From: Prochilodus magdalenae | Taxonomy: Eukaryota > Chordata > Actinopteri > Characiformes > Prochilodontidae | DNA length: 64,000 bases | Direction: 5' to 3' | Assembly: GCA_024036415.1 (NCBI GenBank) | Contig: JAMWET010005070.1 | Coordinates: 250,001-314,000 of the forward strand | Part shown: piece by piece, positions 1 to 11,526 of the stretch | Position numbering within the stretch: position 1 is the stretch's first letter | Layout: the number at the start of each line of letters is the position of its first letter | Program-made: the position numbers and the translations under genes | The notes under the pieces: model-generated | Seen by the model: only the letters and a program-made list of their open reading frames with translations | Databases searched by the model: none | Told to the model about the DNA's origin: nothing

Positions 1-1030
1 ACAGATTATGGCCTTTTCACTAAGAGTAAGTGCCTTCAGCAGATGACACAATTAAGAGGGCAGACTCCAGGTAATGCACTTCAGCGTGTGTGTCAGCTTT
101 CAAACACGCTGAAAAAAAAGCAATCATATACAGAGACCTTTGAATCGCTGCTGTCTAAAGAAAAACGGCAGCTTTACAGGAGAGAGCAAAAACCTAATAG
201 AGTTTTTATGTAAGTTAACGAAACCAGACTTTTTGATTTTGGGCCATTTCTGTTGGTCCATACGTCATGAAACTTTCACACGGTGTAAACTGCAGCTCAT
301 GTGATCATAAAAAGTAAAATCATCAAGCAAGAATATATCAGATTGGATGTATGGCTTCAAATACTGGAAACATTAGGCTGAATATAGTTATCATTAGATT
401 TTTGGTTAGCTGTTGTACGGCTAATCTTTCTCCATGAAAGCTACTGTTAAGATCACTGGCACCGATGTGTAAAAGCCCTCGTCCTCCTGAAGTGTTAGAA
501 TGTCTCATTTGATAAGGCTCTCATCTCAGACACTAAACATAGCAACATAGCACCCTTAATGTGGCAGCACTCTTGAAAGAGAATAGCACCAAATGAAGCA
601 CTGTCTAACCACATCAGACTCTCCTGCCCTCCCTAAAAAACCCACTAAAATTCAACAACAATCACATTTTCCTCTCTTTATTTTGCCTCTCTAGTTAAAT
701 TAATGGAATTCCCTGAAGCGTCTTAAAAATAGAGTAATTGTGTGTGCTAAGATAAAGCAATATATGGCTGTGTTCTTCACTCACTCCATGACTTTATTAG
801 CACACGCCCTCCCCCACTCCCAAAAGAGGAGAAACACCACATTAAAGACTATTTCAGCGTACCATATAGAAACTCACATATTGTGCGCTTTAGTGCTGCA
901 GATACTGGGAGCTCACCAGGAAATGTTCAGTGGAGGTCCTCTTGGCGGAGAAGTCTATTGGTCACCAGTGTGTCAGAGATTTAAGGACGTGTACCAGTAA
1001 CAGGAAGGTTGAGAGTTGAAATCACTTAAT
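1..1030. other. 5' flanking DNA, no feature identified
   Basis: No convincing exon, RNA gene or named repeat is visible. The open frames here are short, have no recognisable protein similarity and lack paired splice signals. This is taken as intergenic DNA upstream of the ptprm-like gene. Confidence 0.5.
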
Positions 1031-1035
1031 TACTC

Positions 1036-1145
1036 ACTCTCTCATGGTGTAAACCACTTTATTGTTTGGGGCATACAGGAGCCTATCCCAGTGTGCAGTG
1101 GACAGAAGTTAGGAAACACCCTGGTCAGGCCACCAACCCAACACA
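1036..1145 (-). repeat. Degraded fragment of tRNA-derived SINE-like repeat (copy 1)
   Basis: The stretch carries the tail-side signature of the same repeat seen better preserved at 35957-36252: a 'gtaaaccactt' tail-like block, then 'aggaaacaccctggtcagg' and 'ccaccaaccca'. It lacks the part with Pol III A and B boxes, so only the distal half is left. It reads in minus orientation. The match was made by eye and is considerably diverged. Confidence 0.5.
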
Positions 1146-1320
1146 GAACTTGGTGAACTAGGTGGTACAAGCAGTGACTTAAAAGCACAATCATATTTCT
1201 ACCAATAAGGATCAACATGTCACCAGTTCCTCCTCCTCCACTTCATTTCTTACCAGTGTAGAAGAAACGTTGTGAGCTCAGCAGCAAACTTTACCCTACC
1301 AACAGGGCTCAGTGGAGGAA

Positions 1321-1420
1321 AGCTGTGCCAGTGCTAACTCTTGTTTTGCTTCTACTTCTTTCATTTGCTGCTGAGTGTGGTTTCTTGCTGAGAGCAGGCA
1401 GTGGTGGTTGTTAGAATGGT
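1321..1420. repeat. Dispersed repeat shared with 11360-11480
   Basis: Blocks 'tgttttgcttct' and 'tgtggtttcttgctgagagc' followed by 'agtggtgg' recur in the same order and orientation near 11398-11470 with a few mismatches. I do not recognise the family. No coding potential or terminal repeats are seen. Confidence 0.4.
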
Positions 1421-2206
1421 CACTTACCAACTTCAGACGTTGTTGCATTTACTCTTCTTTTTACTGGTTATCTGTCCTTAAAGGATGTAACCAGGAAAGA
1501 CCACGACTCTCAAGAGCTCAGAAAACATTGCTGATTCAAGTAAACACTACAGTGACTCACTGTCACCTTTTGAGGTACAATGTGGTGGTACATAAGAGGA
1601 TGTGGCTAGGCTAGCTCGTTAGCACGAAACACAGATGCCTTTAAATCACTGTCAAAACTGTCATCTCCTTGCATTCTGAAAACGTCACTTTTAAAGGAAG
1701 ATGACTGGGAAATATCTTGTCTTTAAGACTGAATGGTTGGATGAATCATTCCTAATACAAATGGGAACATGTCAAAAAAGGTCATAAACAAGATACGCTG
1801 TGATTTTAGCTTTACATAGTAATTTTTCTAAGCTTTGTATTTGGATGGGTCACTCAGAGAAATAAAAGGGCCCATCTCTTTAAAAGCCAAACAACGCAGT
1901 ACCTCCACAAATGGAACGTGCGGTTAGCTGCTGTAACTGAAGGGTGAAGGACACTTTGATGACTTGTACAGAAGACTGAAAAGAGGAGACAGAAAAAAGC
2001 TTTTCAATAGAATAAGATGGACCAGTAAGAGTAAAGACTTGACACTGGACCAAAAAAGGTCTGACTGCATGACCCCATATTGTCCCCACTATGCTGATCT
2101 TGCTTTCTTGCTTTGCAGATTTAGTTGAACTGTCGTCAATACTTCAACACAATGTGTGGGCTGAGGCAGAGGCTTCCTTTGACTAAACTTATTTTCTTCT
2201 AAAGAT
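1421..2206. other. Unannotated upstream DNA
   Basis: Nothing supportable is seen: no splice-bounded frame, no simple repeat and no recognised mobile element. Confidence 0.4.
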
Positions 2207-2286
2207 TGTTATTATTATTATTATTAGTTGTAGTAGTATTAGTAATAGTAGCAGCAGCAGTAGTAATAGTAGTAGTAGTAGTAGTA
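2207..2286. repeat. Imperfect trinucleotide microsatellite (ATT/AGT/AGC)
   Basis: A run of ATT units passes into TAG/AGC units (gtagtagtag, agcagcagc) over about 80 bp. It is a simple sequence repeat with several interruptions. Confidence 0.9.
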
Positions 2287-2383
2287 CACAAACACAATCT
2301 TAATAAAAACAACACTATAAAATGAGGTAAGTGAGTTGTTGCATTTCAACTTTTATAAGACTATTCTTATTATTCTTGTCATT

Positions 2384-2442
2384 TAAATAAATAAATAAAT
2401 AAACGAACAAAAACAAACAAACAAACAAATAAATAAATAAAT
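2384..2442. repeat. AAAT/AAAC tetranucleotide microsatellite
   Basis: AAAT units, then AAAC units, then AAAT units run over about 59 bp. It lies between two other simple repeats and next to the SINE-like fragment that begins near 2514. Confidence 0.9.
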
Positions 2443-2513
2443 GTCCTACTTTTTAAATAAGTGTTATTATAGCTAAGTGTTATTTTATACTTTGGTACTT
2501 GTTATTTCTTCTT

Positions 2514-2675
2514 TTTATGCAAGAAGACCTGGGTTTAATTCCCTGCTGGACCACACGGGCTCCATTGTTAGGTGAATTGGAGATGCTAAATTGCCCCTTA
2601 TGTTTAAGTGAACATGTATGTGTTTGTATCTGATTGAGCGCTAACCTGTCCATTGTACATGCTTGGAGCACCCTG
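2514..2675 (+). repeat. Degraded tRNA-derived SINE-like repeat (copy 2)
   Basis: A Pol III B-box-like sequence GGTTTAATTCC is at 2532-2542. It is followed by 'ggagatgctaaattgcccc' near 2579-2597 and 'aacctgtcca' near 2643-2652, the same order of blocks as in the minus-strand copy at 35957-36252. The A-box end is lost or unrecognisable. Confidence 0.6.
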
Positions 2676-2707
2676 AGAAGCTGCTCTTGTACAAAAATTG
2701 TTGTTAG

Positions 2708-2708
<1 letters not shown>

Positions 2709-2741
<33 letters not shown>
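2709..2741. repeat. (TG)n microsatellite
   Basis: A clean TG dinucleotide run of about 16 units lies about 1.1 kb upstream of the ptprm-like start codon. Confidence 0.95.
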
Positions 2742-2743
<2 letters not shown>

Positions 2744-2995
2744 CTACCGTCACTTTATTTTCATTTATTGTTATTTAATTTGTTGAATTTATATACTGGG
2801 GAGAAAATGAAAGGTAGCTTGTTTAAACGTTATAGGACATTTCACGAGTTTAATTTTGTGGACTTATACTTGCAGAATAATGTCAGATGTAAGTTTCTCC
2901 CCTGCAGAGGATGAGTTCACTTGTTATCACCAAGAAAATCAATACTACTAGTATTTTTACTTTCACTTTTTCAGGGCTGTTTACACTAGAAATCG

Positions 2996-3047
2996 TTATT
3001 ATTATTATTATTTATTTATTTATTTTTAATTATTATTATTATTATTT
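2996..3047. repeat. ATT/ATTT microsatellite
   Basis: ATT units with an ATTT centre run over about 50 bp. The tract marks the AT-rich border just before the CpG-rich promoter region. Confidence 0.9.
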
Positions 3048-3368
3048 TACGTGTATCAGCAGTGAGGTCTCTGTTAGGAAGTACAGTCAGTCTGAATGGT
3101 GTATGAGTCTCCGCAGAGCACCTCTGCTGTGTTTAACGGCTCAGCTCCGGAGCTCAACAAGCTTTTCTCAACTCAGGAGTGTGTATGTGTGCGCAGTTAT
3201 GGCGCTCCGCCGGAGCTACACTGCACTCCACCCAGTCGCCCCTCATACACACAGTCGCCCCTCCTTCCCTCAGCAGCGCTCCAGCTGCTTCTCCGACACA
3301 AGAAACTTATTCTCTCCGCCTGCGTTCCCTCTCCGCTTCTCCGACTCCGAGCTCAGCTGTGCGGAGAG

Positions 3369-3379
3369 TGCGCATGCAC
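3369..3379. promoter_or_regulatory. NRF1-like site
   Basis: TGCGCATGCAC matches the core of the NRF1 palindrome (TGCGCATGCGC) with one mismatch. It lies about 440 bp upstream of the start codon in the CpG-rich block. Function is inferred from motif and position only. Confidence 0.4.
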
Positions 3380-3522
3380 GGCCACCTAAACATCTCTAAA
3401 TATCTCCTGAGCCCAGCCCCGTCTGTTCGCAGTGGAGCTCTGGAGAAAGACCAGATAGAGGGGTACATTCCGGTCCAAACCCCCCCAACACCAACTCCAG
3501 CAGCCCCGCCGAAGAGCTCCGG

Positions 3523-3530
3523 TGACGTCA
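3523..3530. promoter_or_regulatory. Palindromic cAMP response element (CRE)
   Basis: A perfect TGACGTCA octamer lies 285 bp upstream of the start codon, inside the CpG-rich region. CREB/ATF proteins bind this site, and promoter-proximal CREs in CpG islands are often functional. Occupancy here is inferred. Confidence 0.55.
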
Positions 3531-3679
3531 GCGCCGTGTAGAAGTCAGTGCGAGTGTGTGGAGCCGCTGGACACGCACACACACAGTTCGACCAAGTAGA
3601 AGTAGTAGCGTTAGAGGTGGTGGTGTTCGGGGGAGAGAAAAGAAAGGAGAGAAAGAGACGAGTTCCTTCACCCCGCAGT

Positions 3680-3719
3680 AAGAGAGAGAGAGAGAGAGAG
3701 AGAGAGCGCGAGAGAGAGA
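3680..3719. repeat. (GA)n tract in the proximal promoter or 5' leader
   Basis: A run of AG units is broken once by GCGC and lies about 95-135 bp before the start codon. It is probably polymorphic in length. It may lie in the transcribed leader, but the start site is unknown. Confidence 0.85.
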
Positions 3720-3814
3720 ACGAGCGCGCGCGCGGACAGAGCCGGGAGCTGAGAGTGAGCTGCGGAGAAACAGTGCTGCGTGTTTTACCCCGGAGCAGAG
3801 GGGGCTTTAGCGCC

Positions 3815-3887
3815 ATGGACAGAGTTTTACCTGGACTCCTGGCTCTGGTCACTTTCCTGGCTTCAGCTCGAGGACAAGTATTCCGAG
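3815..3887 (+). CDS. ptprm: Receptor-type tyrosine phosphatase PTPRM-like, coding exon 1 (signal peptide)
   Basis: The exon encodes 24 residues plus the first base of codon 25. Met1 sits in a strong Kozak context (gcgccATGg). It is the first ATG in its frame after a stop at 3539-3541, and no ATG in any + frame lies between 3377 and 3814. The peptide is a typical signal sequence: a charged start, the hydrophobic core LLALVTFLA, then small residues (ASARG) before QVF. Human PTP-mu is likewise cleaved just before its sequence that leads into the MAM domain. The exon ends G|GTAAGA, a near-ideal donor, in phase 1. Known role of the family: a type I membrane phosphatase with MAM, Ig and fibronectin III ectodomains for homophilic cell adhesion and cytoplasmic phosphatase domains acting on junctional proteins. 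The assignment rests mainly on exon 2, because signal peptides are poorly conserved. Confidence 0.85.
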
Positions 3888-4160
3888 GTAAGAGCAGCCC
3901 GGTCCGGTTTGGCCGCTCGGCGGATGTGGTTTTGTTTCCGAGGCGAAACTCTGAAGTTGCCGTTCGGCTCTCCCGGGCTCGTGTAACTGACCTGGACGGG
4001 CTCCCTGAAGTTGCTCTCGGTGCTCGTCCTTGTTCGAGCCATAGACTGACTTAATAAAGTAACTTTCAGCGAGGGTGTGCTGGTGTTCAGCCGGTGAGCG
4101 AGAGCGGGGCTGTTGTAACTTCGGCTCGGTCAGGTTTGTGGTGGGTTCGTGTGTCTCGGT

Positions 4161-6879
4161 TTCTCTCAGTTTGAACTTTTGTTTCTGGCAGCTCCTACAA
4201 AAACGCTGCGTCCTGAAAGTGTATCCTCGCAGGAGCACCGGACAGTCTGTGGTGTGGAAAATGCTTTAAGACAGTGAGCGACCTGTGAAGAAATGTGTTT
4301 ATAGAGAAAGGACTCAAAGTGGGATGACTTTTCATCCCGTTAATTTACTCCTCCATAACTTTTTCCCCTCTCCCTGTTTCCAAACAGTGGAGCAGCCAGC
4401 AGGCGGCTGATCCCCACAGAGGGTTAGTACAGAGTTAGTGTTAGTACTACAGGGGCTTTGTGGATGAGCTCTAATCGCCTGGAAGCCTAATCTTATCAAA
4501 CCAAGCCCTTTACTGCTCATACAGGACTGTGATCTATCTTTACCCGGCTCTGACACATACATGCCTGTAATGGAATCTGCTGAAAGAAGAACAGACAGAA
4601 TGTCGGTGTGACTTTTGCATTGAACTGAGTGGTTGGCAGTTATTGGCTTTCCCAGCAGTTGGATGGCTATTGGCTCGTCTTACAGTTAATCAGGACATAC
4701 TTCCAAATGTAAGCGGTATTGGGAAATACCTAAAACAGCACTAAGAAGAGCTGGGAAGCAGTTTGCCTGGTTTTGTGACACTTTTATAGTCTTTAACTCC
4801 TGAAAACAGAATTTGTCTCGCTCCTTGTTCAGTTAGGATGAGGGGATGGATTGTTCAGAGCTGGAGTATTCCTCTCCTGTTCTATAGCCACTTCCTGTAA
4901 AGTCTAAGCTGTTAACCAACTCTAAAACTCTTTGTTAGCTGCAGGTAGGCATCTGATATCAGGAGTTTACGTAGAAGTCCTAGAAATTGCCCGGCTTAAA
5001 CCCTTCCTCGAGCAGGATTTCTCATTTTCTACCCCTTCTGTGGAAGATCTCTTTAGTTCAGCTTTTTGTTGTTTTAATAAAGAGCAAACTTTCCGTTTAA
5101 ACCAGACCCTTCTTTGCTTCCTTCTTTCTATTTTGGGCAGGATCTTTGCACGTCTGCTGGATGTATCAGCTGTCTGATTTGTAGTTTTCCTGTAAAAAAG
5201 CCAGGCTTGGTCCAAGTCCTTGCTGGATGTAGTTAGCACGGCTGCCTGCTGGTGGCACCATCATACATGCAGAGCCAGAGCAGTCTGGCTCTGAAGCCCC
5301 AGCTCTGGAGCCTGTAGTGGTCTTAACTTTGGCACCAAGCTTTTTTATTAGCAAACAGGATAAAGCCATTATCAAGCCATTTTATTTCAAGTTAAGACGC
5401 TTCTTCCTCTAGCCCAGGTTATGCATACACACCCCACACCATGATATATTATGGACTATAATTTATAGTGTTGTTTAATTTATTACTGTATAGGATACAT
5501 AATTTAACTACTGGCCGACATTTCCAAGTGTGCAAGCATCATCTTCATTACCTTTTCTGACTGATATTATATTCATATCCGTAGAACCGCTGACCCCGAA
5601 GCACGGAGAGTGTTATTTTGTTGTTTTGACCGGTGACGTGAAAGGATATCCTCTCTGATTCCCCCAGCTGTGTCACATTTCACAGCCCTTTCCGTGGATT
5701 CACCTCCACACTCACTATTCTAGCCTCACTGCAGACACGCAGCGCATTGTGTTTGAGGCCCATTGTTCGCCTTACGCTCTTCTGTTGATGTAGTGCATTT
5801 ATACACATGAACACAACGGAAAGACAGGGCTCCATCTGACCGCTGTGATTTTCCAAAATAATTGGCTCCAAACCCCCTGATGTCTGTTCAAATAAAATTA
5901 TATTCAGTTTCTCTATACTAAAAATAACTTAGACAACAGAAGCGTAAAAGACAATACGATAATAAACCCGATTCAGTTAGACCTCCTTGGCACAAATATC
6001 AGTAATATTGCACATGTATAATTCAGCAGTCTTGTGTTATCAGTCTGTCACAGGTTTCTGTGTAATCTCAGCGCTTTACTGTTAAAAAACAGCTACCTCT
6101 TAGCAGCTGTCAGCGTGCTTTAATTGTACCATATAATGCTCTGAGTTGATCTTTTCGAGTCAATGGAGAATGAAATTGGATATCGCTTATGTGTGAGTCA
6201 GCCAGATTATAACAACTAAAGTAATCACAGTGTTAAAACATAGAATTAACTCAGAATATTGATATTGCCTCGCCTTCTCTATGTAAGAGTTGCCTCACTC
6301 TCTGTTCAGTTACTGAAGAGCAGGCGGAGACTCTAGTACTGTACATGCTGTGGCACTGACCTGCAAGTCTGACCTGAGCATTTTTAGCATCCTGTTGCTA
6401 CATTCCATCTGCCTGGCATGTGTAGTGGCTGAGCTCTGTAAACACCTCTGTCTGAGTGTGTGACCCTCTGCTCCTGTTCTCACACACACATATGTACTGC
6501 TACGTGGAAATTTACCATATGACTATTACTATAGTGAAATACCGCTATGCTTAACCTTAAACCTTGATTTAAAAATCACACTTATCCAGAACCACATTTG
6601 TAGTCATGCTCAATAATGCAACATTCTTCTACAAGGGCTCTTCTGGTTTCACTGTGTTGTATCCACTGCACTACACCAACCTCACTTTCTCTCCTCACTG
6701 TGCTAGGTAATAAAGTATCACCTTTCTCAGCAGCCTGAAACGTCATCACATGAATTCTAGTCCATTTCTCTGTTACACAGTGACATCATGTTGTAATATA
6801 TTCCTTATTGCCTGCCTACTGATGCTAAAAACGTAAAATATTTACCAGTCTGAAAGGTCCTGCTCTAGTCTAGCTTGTA
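4161..6879. other. Intron 1 stretch without recognised features
   Basis: Beyond the CpG-rich promoter edge this is ordinary intronic DNA. No transposon ends, long simple repeats or coding exons are seen. Early intron 1 may hold enhancers, but nothing specific can be pointed to. Confidence 0.4.
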
Positions 6880-7197
6880 AAAGTGGATCGGATCTAAAGC
6901 TTGTGTTACCTGACTTTTAGGATTGGACTTAGAATGATACAGCAGAACTGTCACTAGCCACAGAAGTGCAGAACATGCAGCAGGACAAGTCAGAACTGAG
7001 TGGGCAAGCTGACCAATCAGACCATACTGAGCTCTTTTGGGGGCAGGGCTTAAAGGCACAAATAAAGCATTTCAGACAGTGGGTGAACACAGATGTCCAG
7101 TATGAGAAAAGAATGTATTTGGGGAAAACTGACACATGTAAACTACACCAAAAACACAATTATGCACACTGGAAAGGAACATAATAGGCCCTTTAAA
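6880..7197. repeat. Probable dispersed fish repeat ('gaccaatcagacca...ataggccctttaa')
   Basis: The blocks 'gctgaccaatcagaccatac', 'gggggcagggcttaaaggc' and 'cataataggccctttaa' in this order resemble a dispersed repeat I know from teleost introns, which usually ends in 'gataggtcccctttaa'. No terminal inverted repeats or target duplications could be fixed by eye, so class and borders are uncertain. Confidence 0.45.
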
Positions 7198-7639
7198 TGC
7201 AGTGCTTTAACGAAACATAGCTTAGTAGTTCCTTGGATCAGTATCTTTCAGTAAAAGCATAGGCATCTGAAAAGTGGTATCATGGCATCTTTAATATTAG
7301 ATTCATGTCGTAGTAGTTACGGACGCAGATGAATAACTGAACAATAAGCCTAGAGTGCAAGGGGATTGTTTTTCAAGGCAAACGCTGCACTTTGCAGTCT
7401 AACGGTTCCACGGTGTCTGAAGTTTTAATGCTTTCCTATCACTGTAGGGATATTTATATCGGAATAAAGGAAATACACACACACAAACATACATACTAAA
7501 ACACATTTCCTTTCTAAAAGCCTTCTCCCGCAGTCACTGGAGACATGGGAAAGCGTGGTGCCCCAGAAATGTTGGGTAGCTGTGCAGGGATCACAGTTAC
7601 CCATCAGGACCGTGACTTTGTGAAAGATGCTGAGCAAAC

Positions 7640-8780
7640 ATGGCCGCTCTAATTAAAGTAGGCCCTGCCCTCGAGTGGGCCAAAGCGAGCATAAAAAGCT
7701 AATGAATCAGCCGCTTGCCCTATTCGAGGCCTGCTGAGTAGCATGGGGCGGCCAGGTGGTCTGTTAGCGCGCTGTGTGCAATACCACCACGCTTCATAAA
7801 TGACTGCAAATAAACCAACACACAGGCGACTAAGCACCCATAATAGGATAGCCGCTGCCGCGCGATGTGCCGATCTGCTGTTTAAACGAGCGGAGGATCC
7901 TTTGTAGGTGACTGTGTCAGTCCAGGTGCACTCAAAAACACAGCTAATTAATACACCACGGGCCGATGTTGCCCCAATTTTCCGAGGCCGTTTCATTAGC
8001 GGTTTGAATAAGCCTGGGTCATCAAAGCGACGAGCACTTGTGTTTGTGGTGCTGACGTCTTCTTTTCGCTGAGGTGGAACCAGGTGACACAGACTGAGCA
8101 GGTGGCTGAGTGTCTGTGCCCCTCCTTTTCGGTGTTCTTCCCCGCACATCACCGCAGGCAAATATCTCCATTAGTGTCAGCCTGTGTCTGTGCACCACAG
8201 AGGAGTTTACTATGGCCCTCCACCGTGTCATTAACAGTTTGGAGGCCTACTTTAATTCTTCCACTGCCGGCTCGACCTAATTGTGACCAGACCCTATTGT
8301 TTTTTAACGGGAAGCGGTAAAAGGGGGCCTCGCTGTCACATACGGGCGCAGGTTTTTGGACAGGAAATTGGCCTGCCTCAGCACAGTCAATCCTGCTCAG
8401 CACTCAGGCTTAAAAAAACAAAGTGCTGGAACAATAGCCGTGTCTGTGTGCATTTGGCCTGTGGAGAAGAGCCCACCGAATCCACCCTGTGTGTGTTCCT
8501 CGCTCATATCCAGTGACATTTTTAATTGTTGCCAAGCATCAGCGCCCAGCATTAATCCCTGAGATTTATTTACGTCTCCGCTAAATGGAGGAGGTGTAAA
8601 TATTTGCTGGTGAACGCAGGAACCATGTAGTGCCAAATTGTTTTTTTAATGACGTTCTAATTATTTCCACACACTTCTTTTTTGTCAGTGCCATTGGTAT
8701 TTTGCTGCAAATGAAGCAGCGGAGCCCTTTTCTGAATGGTTTGTTATTAGTAATTTTAATTGGAGACGATGTTTGCAAGG
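7640..8780. promoter_or_regulatory. Candidate conserved non-coding regulatory block
   Basis: About 1.1 kb is free of simple repeats, moderately GC-rich and dense in homeodomain-type cores: CTAATTAAAG near 7650, GCTAATTAATAC near 7942 and TTCTAATTATTT near 8656. There are CATAAA and GCATAAAAAGC elements near 7690 and 7795. The open frames running through it in several frames look like by-products of low AT content, with no protein similarity. An enhancer role for ptprm or a neighbour is inference; conservation was not tested. Confidence 0.35.
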
Positions 8781-9239
8781 GACAGCATGGACATAGATGT
8801 GGTCTTTAGCTCAGACATGATTAACTGCTTCATGTTTACAAATGAAATTGGCGGTTTAGTGTTGCTATTCAGACTTTGCACCACCCAATTAACACCAGTC
8901 TGTTATGTATCCCGGACGTTTTGGTCCATATGTCAGTGGGACTTGATTAGAAAGTCTGGACGCTGTTGGAAATTGACTGGTTTCCGCTGAACTCCTTCTG
9001 TGTGTAGAAGTGCATGTTAGTTCATACACTTCTGAATGTCTCCTGGAGCTCATGTTCAGAATGAGAGGGCTAATTTAAGGGCATTAATAATCCCATCAAC
9101 TTCTCAGTGTGTAGTGATGTTGAGCATGTCTGCTTAGCTGAAATGGTGGGAGTAGGGTAAAGTGACCAGCTAAGGAAAAGCAGGGTTAAAATGGAAGCCT
9201 TTACAAAGAGGAATTCTACAGATTTTTCTAAGTTCCTTC

Positions 9240-9352
9240 TCAATTACACAGTTAAAGTGTAAAGTCATTCAGACCAGTTCGATGTGAAATGTCCTGTGGT
9301 AGAAAAATGTTCAGAGTGCTATACAAATGAATATTGACTGATTGATTGAGAG
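9240..9352 (+). repeat. Possible LINE or SINE 3'-end relic
   Basis: 'gttcagagtgctatacaaat' followed by an ATTGACTGATTGATTGA tail resembles the 3' ends of teleost LINE/SINE elements ('agcgctttataaat' plus ATTGA repeats). No coding part and no 5' border is seen. Confidence 0.35.
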
Positions 9353-11359
9353 TGCTGGTAAACCATGCTTCTAAAGCCTCTTTAACAGAATGATATTACA
9401 TGCAATGGTAATGAAGCCTGATGGATTGTTTGCCATATTTTTGAGAAGGCATTGTTTTAATGTACATTGTTTCAGAGATGCAGGTGTGGTAAAGTCACAT
9501 GGCCTCTGGTTCATACCCCCACCACTAGAATGAAATCTTAGTTTGTAGCATTCAGCACATCAATCTACTCTCTATTATTTGTACCTTAATAACCAAGCTA
9601 TGTTGACAACTCGGTTGATTTGCCCTTCAAGTCAGGACTGTACTGTATAACCCTGTACTAATAACGTCTGTAATGACAGTCCCCTTTTCTGCATCTGTAC
9701 TAATTTCATTGCAGTGAATTTATTCCATTGATACCTACATACACAATTCTTTACGCTTATAATAACATGTGAACACATTAATAATCCAGCAGCAGGTCCA
9801 GAATCTGTCTTCACTCTTATGCCTAAATACATTACATACCAGAATAATTCATAAACCTTAAGATGAACAGGTGCATAGTAGGGGTTAAATAGTCTTACTG
9901 GTTTTCCTAGAGACCAAAATTAGATGCCCTCATTCCAGGTTACTTCAGTATGCTAAAGAAACCCGGTAATGATAACAGCATTACCTTGCATCCTCACTCC
10001 CGGTCAGACTCTCCCATTACAGCTGACTGATCATAAATGCGCTCATTCAGCTCCACATTACTCCCACTGTTCTTTGTCTCCATTTCATGGTTAATTGCTT
10101 TACCACCAAAACTTTAGGCGGTACCACACAGTCTCCAAACACAAATAATGAAAAGAGCTTTGTAAAGAACGTCTATGAATAGCAGTATAACTCAGTTAGT
10201 GCTTAGGATCTGTTCTATGCATTTTTAGGCTTAGTTTAAAGATGTACTGTGTTTTTACAACATCAGCTGCCACGGTGAGCAGCCAGAAGCTGCATGAAGT
10301 AACCCAAGCTCCAGGATCAGCTACACTTTCTATATACTGATCTTAAGGCCCTGAGCCATATAGGCTTATTACTCAGTTATATCTTAAGAATTGCAAATTA
10401 CTTAGTAAGTACTATATAACTGTATACGTTATGTGGTTATGAGAGTGATGAATTGAAGTGTCATCCAGGCACTTGAAAGGCAGCACGCTTTAGAAACAAA
10501 CCCTTATAACACCCTGGACTGCATTAGGCCCCAGTCTTTGGGAACAGGTTCTTTTTTGAGCTGATTAGCCTGCTGTAGGTCCTGCACTGGGTTGGATAAG
10601 CTTAGCTAATGCTTTGGCAGGAGGGACAGTATAATTGGTTTGTACCTGACTGATACATCCGTTTGTCTGGTGATTTCGACAGACTGCAGGCATTGGCCAG
10701 AATGCACTGGTTATTACTGACGTGTTTGGTTATGGTTTGGCTCTGAATCACCCTTGCAGCCTCCTGATGTTAGGGCAGTATGGTGTTTGTGCCTCTCAGT
10801 TAAACAATCCCTGTTAATACATAATACAGCAGACTGAATTTGTTCATCTGAACAGTGTAAAATATTGTGACATAACACATACTGTCTTTTAATAGAGAGA
10901 ACTAATGAAAATAAGAAAAGTAAGAGGTTATTGACAGAAGAAAACGGAAGATTATGAATAGCTCCCCCTCAATGCTGCCATTTTTCATTTTATTTAAGAC
11001 TGAGAGTTTCTGCTGTTTATCTGAGTTTAGGCATGATAATAATAGACATGATGATAATAACGTCTTGCAGGAAAGCAACAAAGAACTTAACCATTAACAC
11101 CTTTACAACCACATCCACTACTTTCTTACCAGTCGGGCCGCAGTTAGTATAGACAGATTGGCATAATGTTGCCAGCGAATATTAAGATGACACTACCTGT
11201 CAAATTCATTCTGCAAAAAATAGGTGGCAGCATATCAACAGGAAATTGTGGTGTCTATCCCTATTGTAAGAAAAAAGGAAACCCATTTTCCCTACTCCTC
11301 CTTCTTTTCTCTTTACAGCTTTGTAGCATTACACTTCTTCCTTTTACTTGTCAAGATCT
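9353..11359. other. Intron 1 stretch without recognised features
   Basis: No exon, transposon terminus or extended simple repeat is identified. Base composition is typical AT-rich intron. Confidence 0.4.
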
Positions 11360-11480
11360 GTCCCCAGTGCTGGAAAGCAACACTAATGTGAACATTTGTT
11401 TTGCTTCTATTTATATCACTTGTTTTCGATTCTTTCAAATGTGGTTTGTTGCTGAGAGCCAGTGGCGGTGTTAAATTTTT
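11360..11480. repeat. Dispersed repeat shared with 1321-1420
   Basis: This stretch shares 'ccagtgct', 'tgttttgcttct' and 'tgtggtttgttgctgagagc' in order with the upstream copy. It ends about 45 bp before the left end of the Tc1-like element. Confidence 0.4.
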
Positions 11481-11526
11481 ATTTTTGAAGCAGCATCTTC
11501 AACATGATTGAAAAGAGGTTGGAATA

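Larger units (their letters stand above)
3100..4160 (+). promoter_or_regulatory. ptprm: CpG-rich promoter and 5' leader region of the ptprm-like gene
   Basis: CG dinucleotides are much more frequent here than in the surrounding 10 kb, and the region straddles the first coding exon, as expected for a CpG-island promoter. It contains an NRF1-like site, a palindromic CRE and a GA tract. No clear TATA box was identified, so dispersed initiation is likely. The transcription start cannot be fixed from sequence. There is no ATG on the + strand between the one at 3374-3376 and the proposed start at 3815. Confidence 0.7.

Noticed and set aside
3307..3852. 181-codon minus-strand open frame across the promoter
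   Set aside because: Low-complexity Ser/Leu/Arg-rich translation of the GA tract and CpG-rich DNA; it overlaps the real first exon on the other strand and has no domain.
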